Positions 1 through 6,718 of a stretch of DNA of 13,023 nucleotides are shown in pieces. How positions within the stretch are numbered: position 1 is the first letter of the stretch; every line of letters starts with the position of its first letter. Under the pieces are notes generated by a model. The model did no database searches. It had not been told where the DNA came from and saw nothing but the letters and a program-made list of their open reading frames with translations. This stretch comes from Cyanobacteria bacterium HKST-UBA02. GTDB lineage: Bacteria > Cyanobacteriota > Vampirovibrionia > Obscuribacterales > Obscuribacteraceae. Made by a program: the position numbers and the translations under genes. Location: positions 1 through 13,023 of the forward strand of contig JAGQHH010000289.1 in NCBI GenBank assembly GCA_020431945.1. Reading direction: 5' to 3'.

Positions 1-1
1 T

Positions 2-226
2 ACTAGTCCCCTGCTCCGGGGCGATATAGACAGCGCACATATCGACCATGAAGGAGAATTAGTGGCCGCCGGCTCCTCGAGCAAAGCTCGCTCCGGGCGC
101 CGCTTCCGGGAGCGGACCGGGGTGCGCCGCCGTACCGATTGTCCCGAATGCGGGCACAGCTCCGGTTCTCTGCTCAAGTACGAAGCATGCTTCCTGTGTG
201 TATCCTGCGGTTATACTAAATGTTGA
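2..226 (+). CDS. nrdJ: Adenosylcobalamin-dependent (class II) ribonucleotide reductase, C-terminal tail, 5' partial
   Basis: The frame is open from base 2 to the TGA at 224-226 and enters from outside the window. The last residues read CPECGHSSGSLL, then a short spacer, then CVSCGYTKC and stop: two CxxC pairs and a final Cys. This matches the C-terminal tail of B12-dependent ribonucleotide reductases (NrdJ), whose redox-active and zinc-ribbon-like cysteines typically end in CGYSKC. NrdJ reduces ribonucleotides to deoxyribonucleotides using adenosylcobalamin and needs no oxygen or iron cofactor. A basic, Arg-rich linker (codons from about 77 to 136) precedes the cysteines. The stop lies 25 bases before dcd, so both genes probably share a transcript. 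An alternative is a separate small zinc-ribbon protein starting at GTG 62, which has GGAG five bases upstream; the NrdJ-like ending and the open frame before 62 make this less likely. Confidence 0.8.
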   Translation, partial: TSPLLRGDIDSAHIDHEGELVAAGSSSKARSGRRFRERTGVRRRTDCPECGHSSGSLLKYEACFLCVSCGYTKC

Positions 227-251
227 GCCATACTTGATAGGAATCGGACCC

Positions 252-818
252 ATGTCGATACTGGTTGATCATGAAATTCGCAAAGAAGTGCGATCCGGCA
301 GCTTGATCATCGAGCCATACGATGACGCGCTGATCCAGCCCAACTCTTACGATGTTCGCCTGGCGGACAGTTTTTCCTGGCACGACCCGGATGAGGCTGT
401 CATCGATCCCTATCAATCCGAGACTGTTCTCCAGGGCCTCTGTCATGTGGTGAGTGACAGTATCGTCATTCAGCCCAAACAATTCGTTCTCGGTGCCACC
501 CTCGAGAAGATGACTCTTCCCGATGACATAGTCGGGCAGCTCACCGGCAAATCCAGTCTGGCTCGTCTGGGCGTCATGGTCCATGTCACTGCCGGCTTCA
601 TCGATGCCGGGTTCAGCAATCCGCCGGCGCAGATCACTCTCGAAATCGTCAATGTCGGCAACCGGCCGGTCAGGCTTCATGCCGGGATGCCCATCGGACA
701 GATGGTCTTTACCCGCACTGCCCGGTGCGAGCTCCCGTACAGCCTCAAGCCCTCCGCTAAATACAACGGTCAACCGGCAGCGGCGCACAGTCGTTATTAC
801 CTGAACAGCAATTCCTGA
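252..818 (+). CDS. dcd: dCTP deaminase
   Basis: The product has 188 residues, about the usual Dcd length. Dcd deaminates dCTP to dUTP in the cytoplasm, feeding dTMP synthesis. Family hallmarks are IEPYDDALIQPNSYDVRL (residues 20-37), the substrate loop GKSSLARLG (99-107), HVTAGFIDAGF (111-121), the putative catalytic Glu131 in ITLE, the GMPIGQ turn (145-150) and the C-terminal KYNGQ lid motif (170-174). The frame extends back to ATG 198, but that start lies inside the nrdJ tail. ATG 252 gives the canonical M-[ST]-IL start and has AGGAA (239-243) about eight bases upstream. Oddities: the loop before the catalytic Glu reads SNPPAQ, about three residues longer than the usual SGx, and IDAGF replaces the common IDPGF. 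The latter is also found in archaeal bifunctional Dcd-dUTPases, so bifunctionality is possible but unproven. It follows nrdJ closely, which suits a joint dNTP-supply role. Confidence 0.93.
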   Translation: MSILVDHEIRKEVRSGSLIIEPYDDALIQPNSYDVRLADSFSWHDPDEAVIDPYQSETVLQGLCHVVSDSIVIQPKQFVLGATLEKMTLPDDIVGQLTGKSSLARLGVMVHVTAGFIDAGFSNPPAQITLEIVNVGNRPVRLHAGMPIGQMVFTRTARCELPYSLKPSAKYNGQPAAAHSRYYLNSNS

Positions 819-869
819 TTTTTAATCTGAATCATGGGAATTCTCCCACCCCTTTCGGACATCTACGAA

Positions 870-899
870 TTTACTCCAGACCTTAACTGACTCTAAGAT
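870..899 (+). promoter_or_regulatory. Possible sigma-70-type promoter for the 849-residue gene
   Basis: TTTACT (870-875) and TAAGAT (894-899) are spaced 18 bases apart, each matching four of six consensus positions. The position, 70 bases before the start codon, is reasonable. This is only a pattern match. Confidence 0.22.
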
Positions 900-953
900 A
901 AGGTACCGTCGGATGACGGCAAGCGGCCCAATTTCCCAACCGCAGGTTTTTCT

Positions 954-960
954 GGAGGAG
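954..960 (+). promoter_or_regulatory. Strong ribosome binding site
   Basis: GGAGGAG ends eight bases before ATG 969. It is the best Shine-Dalgarno match in the window, fixes the start of the following gene and suggests efficient translation. Confidence 0.8.
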
Positions 961-968
961 CAGCCCAT

Positions 969-3518
969 ATGTCCGGTCCCTTTGATAGTCCTTCCCAACC
1001 CGGCCAGAAGCAAGATCAGCCGTTGACTGACTGGCGGTATCATCCGGGCTCCGATATCGGAACGACCACCAGAAACATGCGAGTGGCTCAGCCCAACGAT
1101 CAGGGCCAGCAGCAGCAACAGCCCGGCAAGAAGACCAGCGATCCTTTCTTTGATGGCAGCGGACCGGCGAGAGGCACACCTTTCCAGGATGGCGGCACCG
1201 GCTTCAAGCCAGGCTCCGACACAGGCAACGGTCAGGGAAATGGCCAGGGCAATGGACAGGGACAGGCCAATGGCGATCACTGGACCCCTTCGGTTCCGAC
1301 TCCGGGCTGGGATAGTCCCGGACCGGCTCCTGCCGACGGTGTCTTCCCGCCCGGCAATAATGGCAATGGCTCCAGAAACAATCCTATCGCTTCGGGACAA
1401 CCGAGCGAGCAGCAGCGCCAGTTATCGGCCCTGGACAAGCTGATTATCTCGGGCATGCAGAACAAGCCCAATCAAGACGATGCCTATGCAATGCTGGCAG
1501 CACCGGTAGGCGGAATGACCAGCCCGCTTACAGCAGCAGGTCTGAACAAGCTCTATGCCAGAGGTGTGGAAGGAACCACTGAAGGCAGCCGTATCAACCG
1601 GTTCTCCCGCTTCATGCAGAGCAACTATGATCCGCGCTATTTCGACACTGCCGACAGGATCATCAAGACTACGGCATTCACCGAGTCGAACACCGCTATC
1701 CAGACCATTCTCAAAAGCGATACCGAAGCCCTGGCCGACATGTCGGCAAAGATCAAGGCCGGCGAGCTGAATCTCGCTGACGATGCCGTCAAACTGCGTC
1801 TCACTCACCTGCAACAAAGGGTCGGTGTCCTGGGCCGTGACGGCTGGAACGATGCCACCCTGGCCGCTCGTCATCTCAGCGACGCAAAAACCGGCACCAG
1901 TGTGTTCGGTGAAGGCGGCAAGCTTTTCACCGCCGAAGAAATCGCCCTTCTCGAGCGCCGTCAGGGTGCGGTAGTGGAAAATGCCGCCCGTCTGGCCAAG
2001 ACACCGGCTTACGAGCCTCCGGGACTGATGCGGCGGGCTATCGGCGCGACTGCCCTCACCGGTCTCTCCATAGGTGCAGGCAAACTCGATAATTTCGTTC
2101 GCGATTCCTCCGACCTGCTGGTGGACTCCAACAAGACTCTCGGACTGCAAGACGGTCTGGTTCCCATGGCTCTTGCCGCCACCGAATCGAAAGGCATGAA
2201 AGGAGTCTATGTGGCCGGAGCCCTGGTGGCCGGCAACCTGATCGATCTCGGTCTCGAGAAGACAGGTCTTCTCAAGCCTCTCGATGCTATCGTGCCGAAC
2301 AACTTCCGGGAAACATCGGTGGTCGATGGTCTGGCTCTCGGTACGGCTTTCATGCTCCCGGCTCGCAGCGGTCCCAAGCGCGCTCTCATGGTAGGCGGCG
2401 CCTGGCTCGCCAGTAACCTGATCCTCGAGCCTATGCTCGGGTTCACCAAGACTCCGGATATGCGCAATCTTCTCGATGACGCCAAGGACTCCATCGCCAA
2501 GGACGACAAACGGCGCAGCCTGAGCTCCATGGAAAGCGCCTTCGAAGACTTCAAGAAAACCGCCGATGTGAGTATCGCCGGCGAAGGAGTCGTCCGCAAC
2601 GAGTACAACAAGTTCAATACCCCCGAGTTCGTGCGGGCCAGAAATGCCGGCACGATCTCCCAGGAAGACGCCCTGGCGTCCTTCCGGCACTCGGCGATCC
2701 TGGCTCGGGCCATGGGTGAAGGCCGGCTGACCAAGGGAACGAAAGAGGTTAAGCCCGGTGGTAGCGAAACTACAGTAATGGGCGGCATGGATCTGGACAT
2801 GGGCGGTTATGCCCTGGCGGATCTGCTGACCTCCAAGAACTTCCTCAATCTAGCAGCCCGGCAGACCGATCTGATGAACGGCAAGACCGCTCACGGAACC
2901 ACCGTGGATGCCGAGAAAGAGAAAGCCGATCTGACCAAGTTCGGCACCGAAGTCGATCAGACCATCGCCCGGATCACCGGACCACACGATCTCGATACCG
3001 CCATGGACCGGCTCAAGCATCTCATCGACGGCTCTCGCGGTCTCACGGCCGGTCATCCGTTCGCCGATGATACCCTGGGTTTCGACGGTTTCAAACGCAC
3101 CATGATCGATGATGTGCAGAACCGCATCGCCAGGTTCGCCGGCGACACCGGCAAGTCCGAAGGCAAACGCATGCTCGTGGCCAAGATGCTCCGTGACGAG
3201 ACCCTGGCAAGGCTGGCCTGGGCCGATCTGAAGATCGGTGAGAACGGTCAGCAGCTGGACGAGCGGGCCATCACTATCATGATGGAAGGCACTCCCCAGG
3301 GACGTACCGAGATCATGGGCAATAGCGGCAAGCCCAGAGGCTATGACGGCGCCCGGGAAGCTCTCAGACTGGCTTCTTCGCTTGATCCGAACAACCCTGA
3401 TGTCGTCAAGCTCAAAGCTATCTTCGATCGTGTCATCGATCATGCCACTGAGCGGTACAGAGAAAAGACAGGCAATCCCAATGCGACTATCCCGGGACTC
3501 GGCGGTCATTTCGAGTAA
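969..3518 (+). CDS. Large hypothetical protein with Gly/Gln/Asn-rich disordered N-terminus and central hydrophobic segments
   Basis: The product has 849 residues of no family I recognise. Residues 1-150 are rich in Gly, Gln, Pro and Asn, with a QQQQQ run (about 47-51) and GNGQ repeats (about 86-102), and are probably disordered. Residues 150-350 look helical and hydrophilic. Four hydrophobic stretches follow: about 355-371, 411-427, 452-466 and 472-490, rich in Gly and Ala. They could be membrane-inserting hairpins or buried helices. Residues 500-849 are charged and helical, ending with a TPR-like helix pair around SLDPNNPDV (804-812). No signal peptide is seen. ATG 969 is supported by GGAGGAG eight bases upstream. 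The gene stands alone between dcd and a long non-coding stretch. The N-terminal low-complexity DNA contains related short repeats. Secretion substrate, surface protein or membrane scaffold are all possible; function is unknown. Confidence 0.85.
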   Translation: MSGPFDSPSQPGQKQDQPLTDWRYHPGSDIGTTTRNMRVAQPNDQGQQQQQPGKKTSDPFFDGSGPARGTPFQDGGTGFKPGSDTGNGQGNGQGNGQGQANGDHWTPSVPTPGWDSPGPAPADGVFPPGNNGNGSRNNPIASGQPSEQQRQLSALDKLIISGMQNKPNQDDAYAMLAAPVGGMTSPLTAAGLNKLYARGVEGTTEGSRINRFSRFMQSNYDPRYFDTADRIIKTTAFTESNTAIQTILKSDTEALADMSAKIKAGELNLADDAVKLRLTHLQQRVGVLGRDGWNDATLAARHLSDAKTGTSVFGEGGKLFTAEEIALLERRQGAVVENAARLAKTPAYEPPGLMRRAIGATALTGLSIGAGKLDNFVRDSSDLLVDSNKTLGLQDGLVPMALAATESKGMKGVYVAGALVAGNLIDLGLEKTGLLKPLDAIVPNNFRETSVVDGLALGTAFMLPARSGPKRALMVGGAWLASNLILEPMLGFTKTPDMRNLLDDAKDSIAKDDKRRSLSSMESAFEDFKKTADVSIAGEGVVRNEYNKFNTPEFVRARNAGTISQEDALASFRHSAILARAMGEGRLTKGTKEVKPGGSETTVMGGMDLDMGGYALADLLTSKNFLNLAARQTDLMNGKTAHGTTVDAEKEKADLTKFGTEVDQTIARITGPHDLDTAMDRLKHLIDGSRGLTAGHPFADDTLGFDGFKRTMIDDVQNRIARFAGDTGKSEGKRMLVAKMLRDETLARLAWADLKIGENGQQLDERAITIMMEGTPQGRTEIMGNSGKPRGYDGAREALRLASSLDPNNPDVVKLKAIFDRVIDHATERYREKTGNPNATIPGLGGHFE
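1222..1275 (+). repeat. Imperfect short tandem repeat coding for Gly-Asn-Gly-Gln units
   Basis: Several degenerate 12-base units of the form GGNCARGGNAAY code for GNGQ repeats at about residues 86-102 of the 849-residue protein. Third positions differ between units, so the repeat is kept at protein level and is not a recent DNA duplication. Confidence 0.6.
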
Positions 3519-4106
3519 CGGATAAGAGTCGGCTGGTTCGGTAAGGCTTCGGCGTGCTCTCGTGCTGCCGTCGCACAGGTGGCGGTCCGCGGATAGCCGT
3601 CTAACTTTACATGGTCCCGGGCGACTGTCGTTGCGCAGCTTGCCGCTCAGGCGCATGACCAGCGGAATTTGTATAGCCGGTTAAGTTTACAAACCCGGAC
3701 AGCTATTTAAAATCACCTCGCTGTTTAAGCTCGTGGCTGGCGGAGCTCGCTGCTTGTCTCATTTTTCTGATTTTGCTTAAAAAGCCTTCCTTTCGTAGCC
3801 GCGCAACTTATCATTAGCTCTATCACTTTTTAGTTTTAATCAGTCTCTTCTTGGTGAGACGCCGTTAAGGCTGTATGGGCGCTGGTTTCGCCTCTGGCGC
3901 CAGACTGCTGCCCGGCTTGTTTTAGCGGCGCTCTGGTACTACATTCGATGTATCCACTCATAGACACATGCCGGGAGCAAAGTCGATCAAACACAGGCAA
4001 TAATCGCATTCCCAATCAATAGATGTTCGTCGAGCTGCTTCCAGAGCTGTTCTATGGAGAGTGGTGTATTTGTAACCGCTTCGCAAGAAGCATAAATCTT
4101 TTAAAA
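3519..4106. other. Long non-coding stretch ahead of the S1-domain gene
   Basis: I see no credible gene in these bases. Parts are clearly richer in A+T than the neighbouring genes (about 3660-3850). There are several small possible RNA stems: ATAGC(3673-3677) with GCTAT(3702-3706) enclosing CCGG/CCGG; GTCTC(3843-3847) with GAGAC(3856-3860); GGCGC with GCGCC around 3879-3901; and GCTTC(4078-4082)-GCAA-GAAGC(4087-4091). I found no tRNA T-loop and no recognisable riboswitch or known RNA. The region could be a long structured leader of the S1 gene, a small RNA locus, or decayed sequence. Confidence 0.5.
4078..4091 (+). promoter_or_regulatory. GNRA-tetraloop hairpin just before the S1-domain start codon
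   Basis: A five-base-pair stem GCTTC/GAAGC closes a GCAA tetraloop and ends 15 bases before ATG 4107. No clear Shine-Dalgarno lies between it and the start. GNRA hairpins are stable RNA folds, so a role in translation control is possible. This is inference from sequence alone. Confidence 0.4.
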
Positions 4107-5207
4107 ATGAGAAAGTACAATTTCGATTTCGCCATGGAAGGCGAAAATGCAGCTCAAGCTGCTGAGTTCATGCAAGCTCTGCAAACAATGGAGATGAACG
4201 GCGCTCCCCGTCGCGGTGCAATCGTGGAAGGAGAAGTAGTGGTAAAGAACAAGGACTACTTCGTGATCCACATTCCCGGTACCAAATCCGGTGGTCTTGT
4301 AGAGGTCAAGGAAGGAGCGGATCTCCAGGTGGGAGACCAGGCGGCGTTCTGGGTGCTGGCCAACAACGGTTTTGAAGAGCCGGTGGTTCTCTCCCGGCAG
4401 AAAGCCATAGGCTGGCAGAAACTCCTGGATCTTTCCGAAAGCGATGAGATGGTGGAAGCGCGTGTGTTCTCTCTGGCAATGGGACGCCGTGACCGTCAGG
4501 TCTATGGATTGCGAATCATCTTCGATTACGGCGATCTGAAAGACCTGCGCGGATTCGTGCCCCGCAGCGAGATTCCTCGCGGTACCAATTTCGAGGACTA
4601 TCTCGATTCCATCGTCAAAGTGAAGATCCTTTCCGCTGAGCCTGAGCGCGGCAAACAATTCGGAAGCATGGTGGCAAGCATCAAGTTCATCGAGGAGAAA
4701 GAGAGGCTGGAGCTGGTATCGACTCTCGAGCCCGGCGATATCGTCGAGGGTACCGTGAAGAAAGTAATCAAGCTGAAAAACGGCAATTCCCGTGGCGCCA
4801 TCATCGACCTGGACAACGGTCTGGCTGCCTTCATCCATGAGACTCAGGTGAGCGGCTTCCCCCATGTCAAAATCGACAGTGTTCTCACTACCGGTCTAAA
4901 GAGAAAGTTCGCCGTATCAAGGGTGGATAGCAAGTCAGGCAAGGTTTCTCTGAGCACCAAGAGCCTCGATCGCGATGAGCTGCTTGCCCGTCTTTCTGCC
5001 GGCGCTGTCTTCAGCGGGCGAGTTGCCTCCATCGAAAGCTTCGGCTATTTCGTCGACCTCGGCGGTCTGTGCGGATTGCTGCACTGGTCGCAGCTCAAAG
5101 ACGGCGAGAATATGGAGTCGTTCAAGCAGGGAGACAGTCTCGAAGTCGCAGTTCTGAGCGTCAAGGAAGACGGCTCGCGCCTGGCGCTGGGCCGCAAGAC
5201 CCTTTGA
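4107..5207 (+). CDS. Protein with four S1 RNA-binding domains (ribosomal protein S1-like)
   Basis: With ATG 4107 the product has 366 residues. After a short charged N-terminus come four S1-type OB-fold repeats at about 37-99, 114-195, 210-285 and 300-364. The last is the most canonical: SGRVASIESFGYFVDLGGLCGLLHWSQL, then QGDSLEVAVLSV and LGRKTL. S1 domains bind single-stranded RNA; four-domain S1 proteins in cyanobacteria and Gram-positives act on the ribosome or in RNA metabolism. The first two repeats are divergent, so an RNA-binding protein other than the true ribosomal S1 is possible. The start is uncertain: ATG 4023, 4107 and 4134 are all in frame and none has a good Shine-Dalgarno. Residues before 4107 look non-coding in style. 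A hairpin and a 107-base gap separate it from the AAA+ gene downstream on the same strand. Confidence 0.88.
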   Translation: MRKYNFDFAMEGENAAQAAEFMQALQTMEMNGAPRRGAIVEGEVVVKNKDYFVIHIPGTKSGGLVEVKEGADLQVGDQAAFWVLANNGFEEPVVLSRQKAIGWQKLLDLSESDEMVEARVFSLAMGRRDRQVYGLRIIFDYGDLKDLRGFVPRSEIPRGTNFEDYLDSIVKVKILSAEPERGKQFGSMVASIKFIEEKERLELVSTLEPGDIVEGTVKKVIKLKNGNSRGAIIDLDNGLAAFIHETQVSGFPHVKIDSVLTTGLKRKFAVSRVDSKSGKVSLSTKSLDRDELLARLSAGAVFSGRVASIESFGYFVDLGGLCGLLHWSQLKDGENMESFKQGDSLEVAVLSVKEDGSRLALGRKTL

Positions 5208-5222
5208 GTAACCGCCGTAAGA

Positions 5223-5277
5223 GGGAGTCGGGGCATTGCTCCGCTCCCGACTTCCGGCAAAGTCTGAAAAGTTTTTT
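5223..5277 (+). terminator. Terminator-like hairpin after the S1-domain gene
   Basis: Bases 5223-5233 pair with 5245-5255 (11 pairs, two of them G-T) around an 11-base loop, 15 bases after the stop codon. A six-T run lies at 5272-5277, about 17 bases past the stem. A classical intrinsic terminator has the T run directly after the stem, so this may be a weak terminator or an RNA-stabilising 3' structure in a transcript that continues into the AAA+ gene. Confidence 0.5.
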
Positions 5278-5284
5278 GTTAACC

Positions 5285-5298
5285 GGGACCCCGGTCCC
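5285..5298 (+). promoter_or_regulatory. Small GC hairpin in the leader of the AAA+ gene
   Basis: GGGAC(5285-5289) pairs with GTCCC(5294-5298) around CCCG, ending 16 bases before ATG 5315. With the six-T run just upstream and AAAGGA(5307-5312) just downstream it may affect ribosome access. Role inferred only. Confidence 0.3.
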
Positions 5299-5314
5299 AT
5301 AAATACAAAGGAAC

Positions 5315-6484
5315 ATGGAAGTTGTAAAAATCAAAGATCTCAAAGACAGTGGTTCTTGCGAGATCTTCGTCGAAAGATTCGCCGGCAAGGTAATCGGACA
5401 GCCGGGAGCTAGCGACGTCGCCCGCCTTATCTATAAGGCAATGAACAATCCCCTCAGGGACAGGAATCGCCCCCTGGGTGTCTTCGCCCTCATCGGTCCT
5501 TCGCGCACCGGTAAGAGTCTCACTGCAAGAGCCCTGGCCAGTCTCATTCATAATGATGAAAAGGCGCTGGTGAAGCTGAATTGCGGTGACTATACCGAAA
5601 GCCATCAAGTTCTCGAGATCAAGGGCGCTCCTCCGAGCTATGCAGGCTATCAGGACCCCGACAAGATCAAGCACTTGCAGCCCCAGGATGAAGACGGCAC
5701 ATCGCCCCTTTCTCCCCACAATCTCGCCCGCGCCCGGAGAGGTTCTCGCAGACCGGTGAATATCGTCTTGCTCGATGAGTTCGAGAAAGGGCATCGCGAG
5801 CTCTTCAAGATCTTTATGAGCATCTTCGATGACGGTCAATTCACCTTCGGCAACGGCATCACTGCTGACTATTCGGACACAGTCTTTATCCTGAGCATGA
5901 ATCTCGGCATGGACAAGTTCGAGCAGTCGCGTCAGGCTGTGGGCTTCAAGACTTCGTCCAACAGCAATGCCGGCGAGGATCTGGAGATCATCATCGCCAG
6001 GGAGATGCGCCGCTACTTCAAACCCGAATTCCGCAACCGGATCGACCGCGTGGTGGTCTTCAAGCCCCATGACCATGCCGGACTACTCAGTATCGTCCGT
6101 GCCGAGGTGATGAAGCTTCAGATGCGGATCCTCACCGGGCTCGAGGCTCCCAGATGCTTCCTGCTCACCATCGATGACACTGCCTGCGAGCACATACTTC
6201 GCCTCGGCGATGCCGGCGATGCTGCGGCAATCAAGCGTGTGATGGAGCAGACCATCGTGCCGGCTCTCGACAGCCTGCGCGGCCAGGGCGACCTGGGCTT
6301 CGGCGATCGTGTCACTATCACCGTTGGTGATGACGGCGACCTGGCTTTCAATATCGAGCCGGATGCCGCCAACCAGGAGCTCTATGATCTGCTTCCCATG
6401 GTGGTATACAAAGATGGCTGGCGCCATGCGCCTGCTCTTACGCGCCCTCTGCCGGCCAGCCATGATCGCGACCGTTACCGTTGA
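5315..6484 (+). CDS. Free-standing AAA+ ATPase resembling the second ATPase domain of ClpB/ClpA
   Basis: The product has 389 residues. It shows Walker A GPSRTGKS (61-68), a ClpB-like substrate pore loop GAPPSYAGY (104-112), Walker B IVLLDEFEK (150-158), a sensor-1 Asn in FILSMNLG (Asn196) and an arginine-finger region FKPEFRNRID (236-244). A small helical lid follows (about 255-330). Full ClpB has an N domain, a first ATPase domain and a coiled coil; all are absent. The sensor-2 position, normally the Arg of a GAR motif in the lid, reads as GDAAAIKR (301-308), with Ala in place of Arg in my alignment. The protein is probably a cytoplasmic remodelling ATPase with its own substrate; the target is unknown. 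ATG 5315 has AAAGGA (5307-5312), unusually close at two bases. It lies 107 bases after the S1 gene, so co-expression is plausible. The last 40 residues have no family match that I can see. Confidence 0.88.
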   Translation: MEVVKIKDLKDSGSCEIFVERFAGKVIGQPGASDVARLIYKAMNNPLRDRNRPLGVFALIGPSRTGKSLTARALASLIHNDEKALVKLNCGDYTESHQVLEIKGAPPSYAGYQDPDKIKHLQPQDEDGTSPLSPHNLARARRGSRRPVNIVLLDEFEKGHRELFKIFMSIFDDGQFTFGNGITADYSDTVFILSMNLGMDKFEQSRQAVGFKTSSNSNAGEDLEIIIAREMRRYFKPEFRNRIDRVVVFKPHDHAGLLSIVRAEVMKLQMRILTGLEAPRCFLLTIDDTACEHILRLGDAGDAAAIKRVMEQTIVPALDSLRGQGDLGFGDRVTITVGDDGDLAFNIEPDAANQELYDLLPMVVYKDGWRHAPALTRPLPASHDRDRYR

Positions 6485-6621
6485 GGCATCGAGCCAGCGA
6501 AAGCAAGCCCTTACAGGGCTTGTTCGCTTCTGTCGAAAAATACGCAAGCATATAGTAAAGGCCGTAGCTGCTGTTAGAAAGCTATATCTGCTGTTGGAGC
6601 GAATGGAAGGACCCTGTGCGC

Positions 6622-6645
6622 CTGGTTTTACTGCTGGTTTTACTG
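6622..6645 (+). repeat. Perfect tandem repeat, two 12-base units
   Basis: CTGGTTTTACTG occurs twice head to tail without mismatch (6622-6633 and 6634-6645), immediately before the hairpin elements. It is too short to be an array, and may mark slippage or the edge of an inserted element. Confidence 0.85.
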
Positions 6646-6650
6646 CCGAG

Positions 6651-6711
6651 CGACAATATGACTGTCGGATCATTTTTTTGAAAAATTCTTGATCTGACAG
6701 TCATATTGCCG
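6651..6711. repeat. Long inverted repeat, hairpin element copy 1
   Basis: CAATATGACTGTC (6654-6666) is perfectly complementary to GACAGTCATATTG (6696-6708). The stem continues inward with a G-T pair and GATCA/TGATC, giving 19 pairs around a 17-base A/T-rich loop (6673-6689). Beyond one A/C mismatch, CG (6651-6652) pairs with CG (6710-6711). A related copy follows directly. It could be a mobile REP/MITE-like element, a regulator binding site or a structured RNA. No protein gene is encoded in it. Confidence 0.9.
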
Positions 6712-6718
6712 ACCGGGA

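Larger units (their letters stand above)
819..968. other. Intergenic leader between dcd and the 849-residue gene
   Basis: This stretch is non-coding on the plus strand. It holds a short hairpin, CCGTC(906-910)-GGAT-GACGG(915-919), and a weaker GCGG/CCGC stem that precedes a five-T run, just ahead of the ribosome binding site. The weak stem and T run could end dcd transcripts, but the stem is too short for a firm terminator call. Confidence 0.4.

Noticed and set aside
198..251. Upstream extension of dcd from ATG 198
   Set aside because: It would overlap the cysteine-rich tail of nrdJ and adds residues absent from the Dcd family. ATG 252 has a ribosome binding site and the usual start.
1422..2690. 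Minus-strand open frame of 422 codons inside the 849-residue gene
   Set aside because: It is fully opposite a gene with a strong ribosome binding site, has no domain I can recognise, and its open length is explained by the GC-rich codon use of the sense gene.
3519..4022. tRNA or known structured RNA in the long gap
   Set aside because: I found no T-loop consensus with matching acceptor arms, and no recognisable tmRNA, SRP RNA, RNase P or riboswitch core. Only short stems are present.
6309..6692. Plus-strand open frame of 127 codons overlapping the AAA+ gene end
   Set aside because: It runs out of frame over the ATPase coding end and then through tandem repeats and the hairpin, with no protein character.
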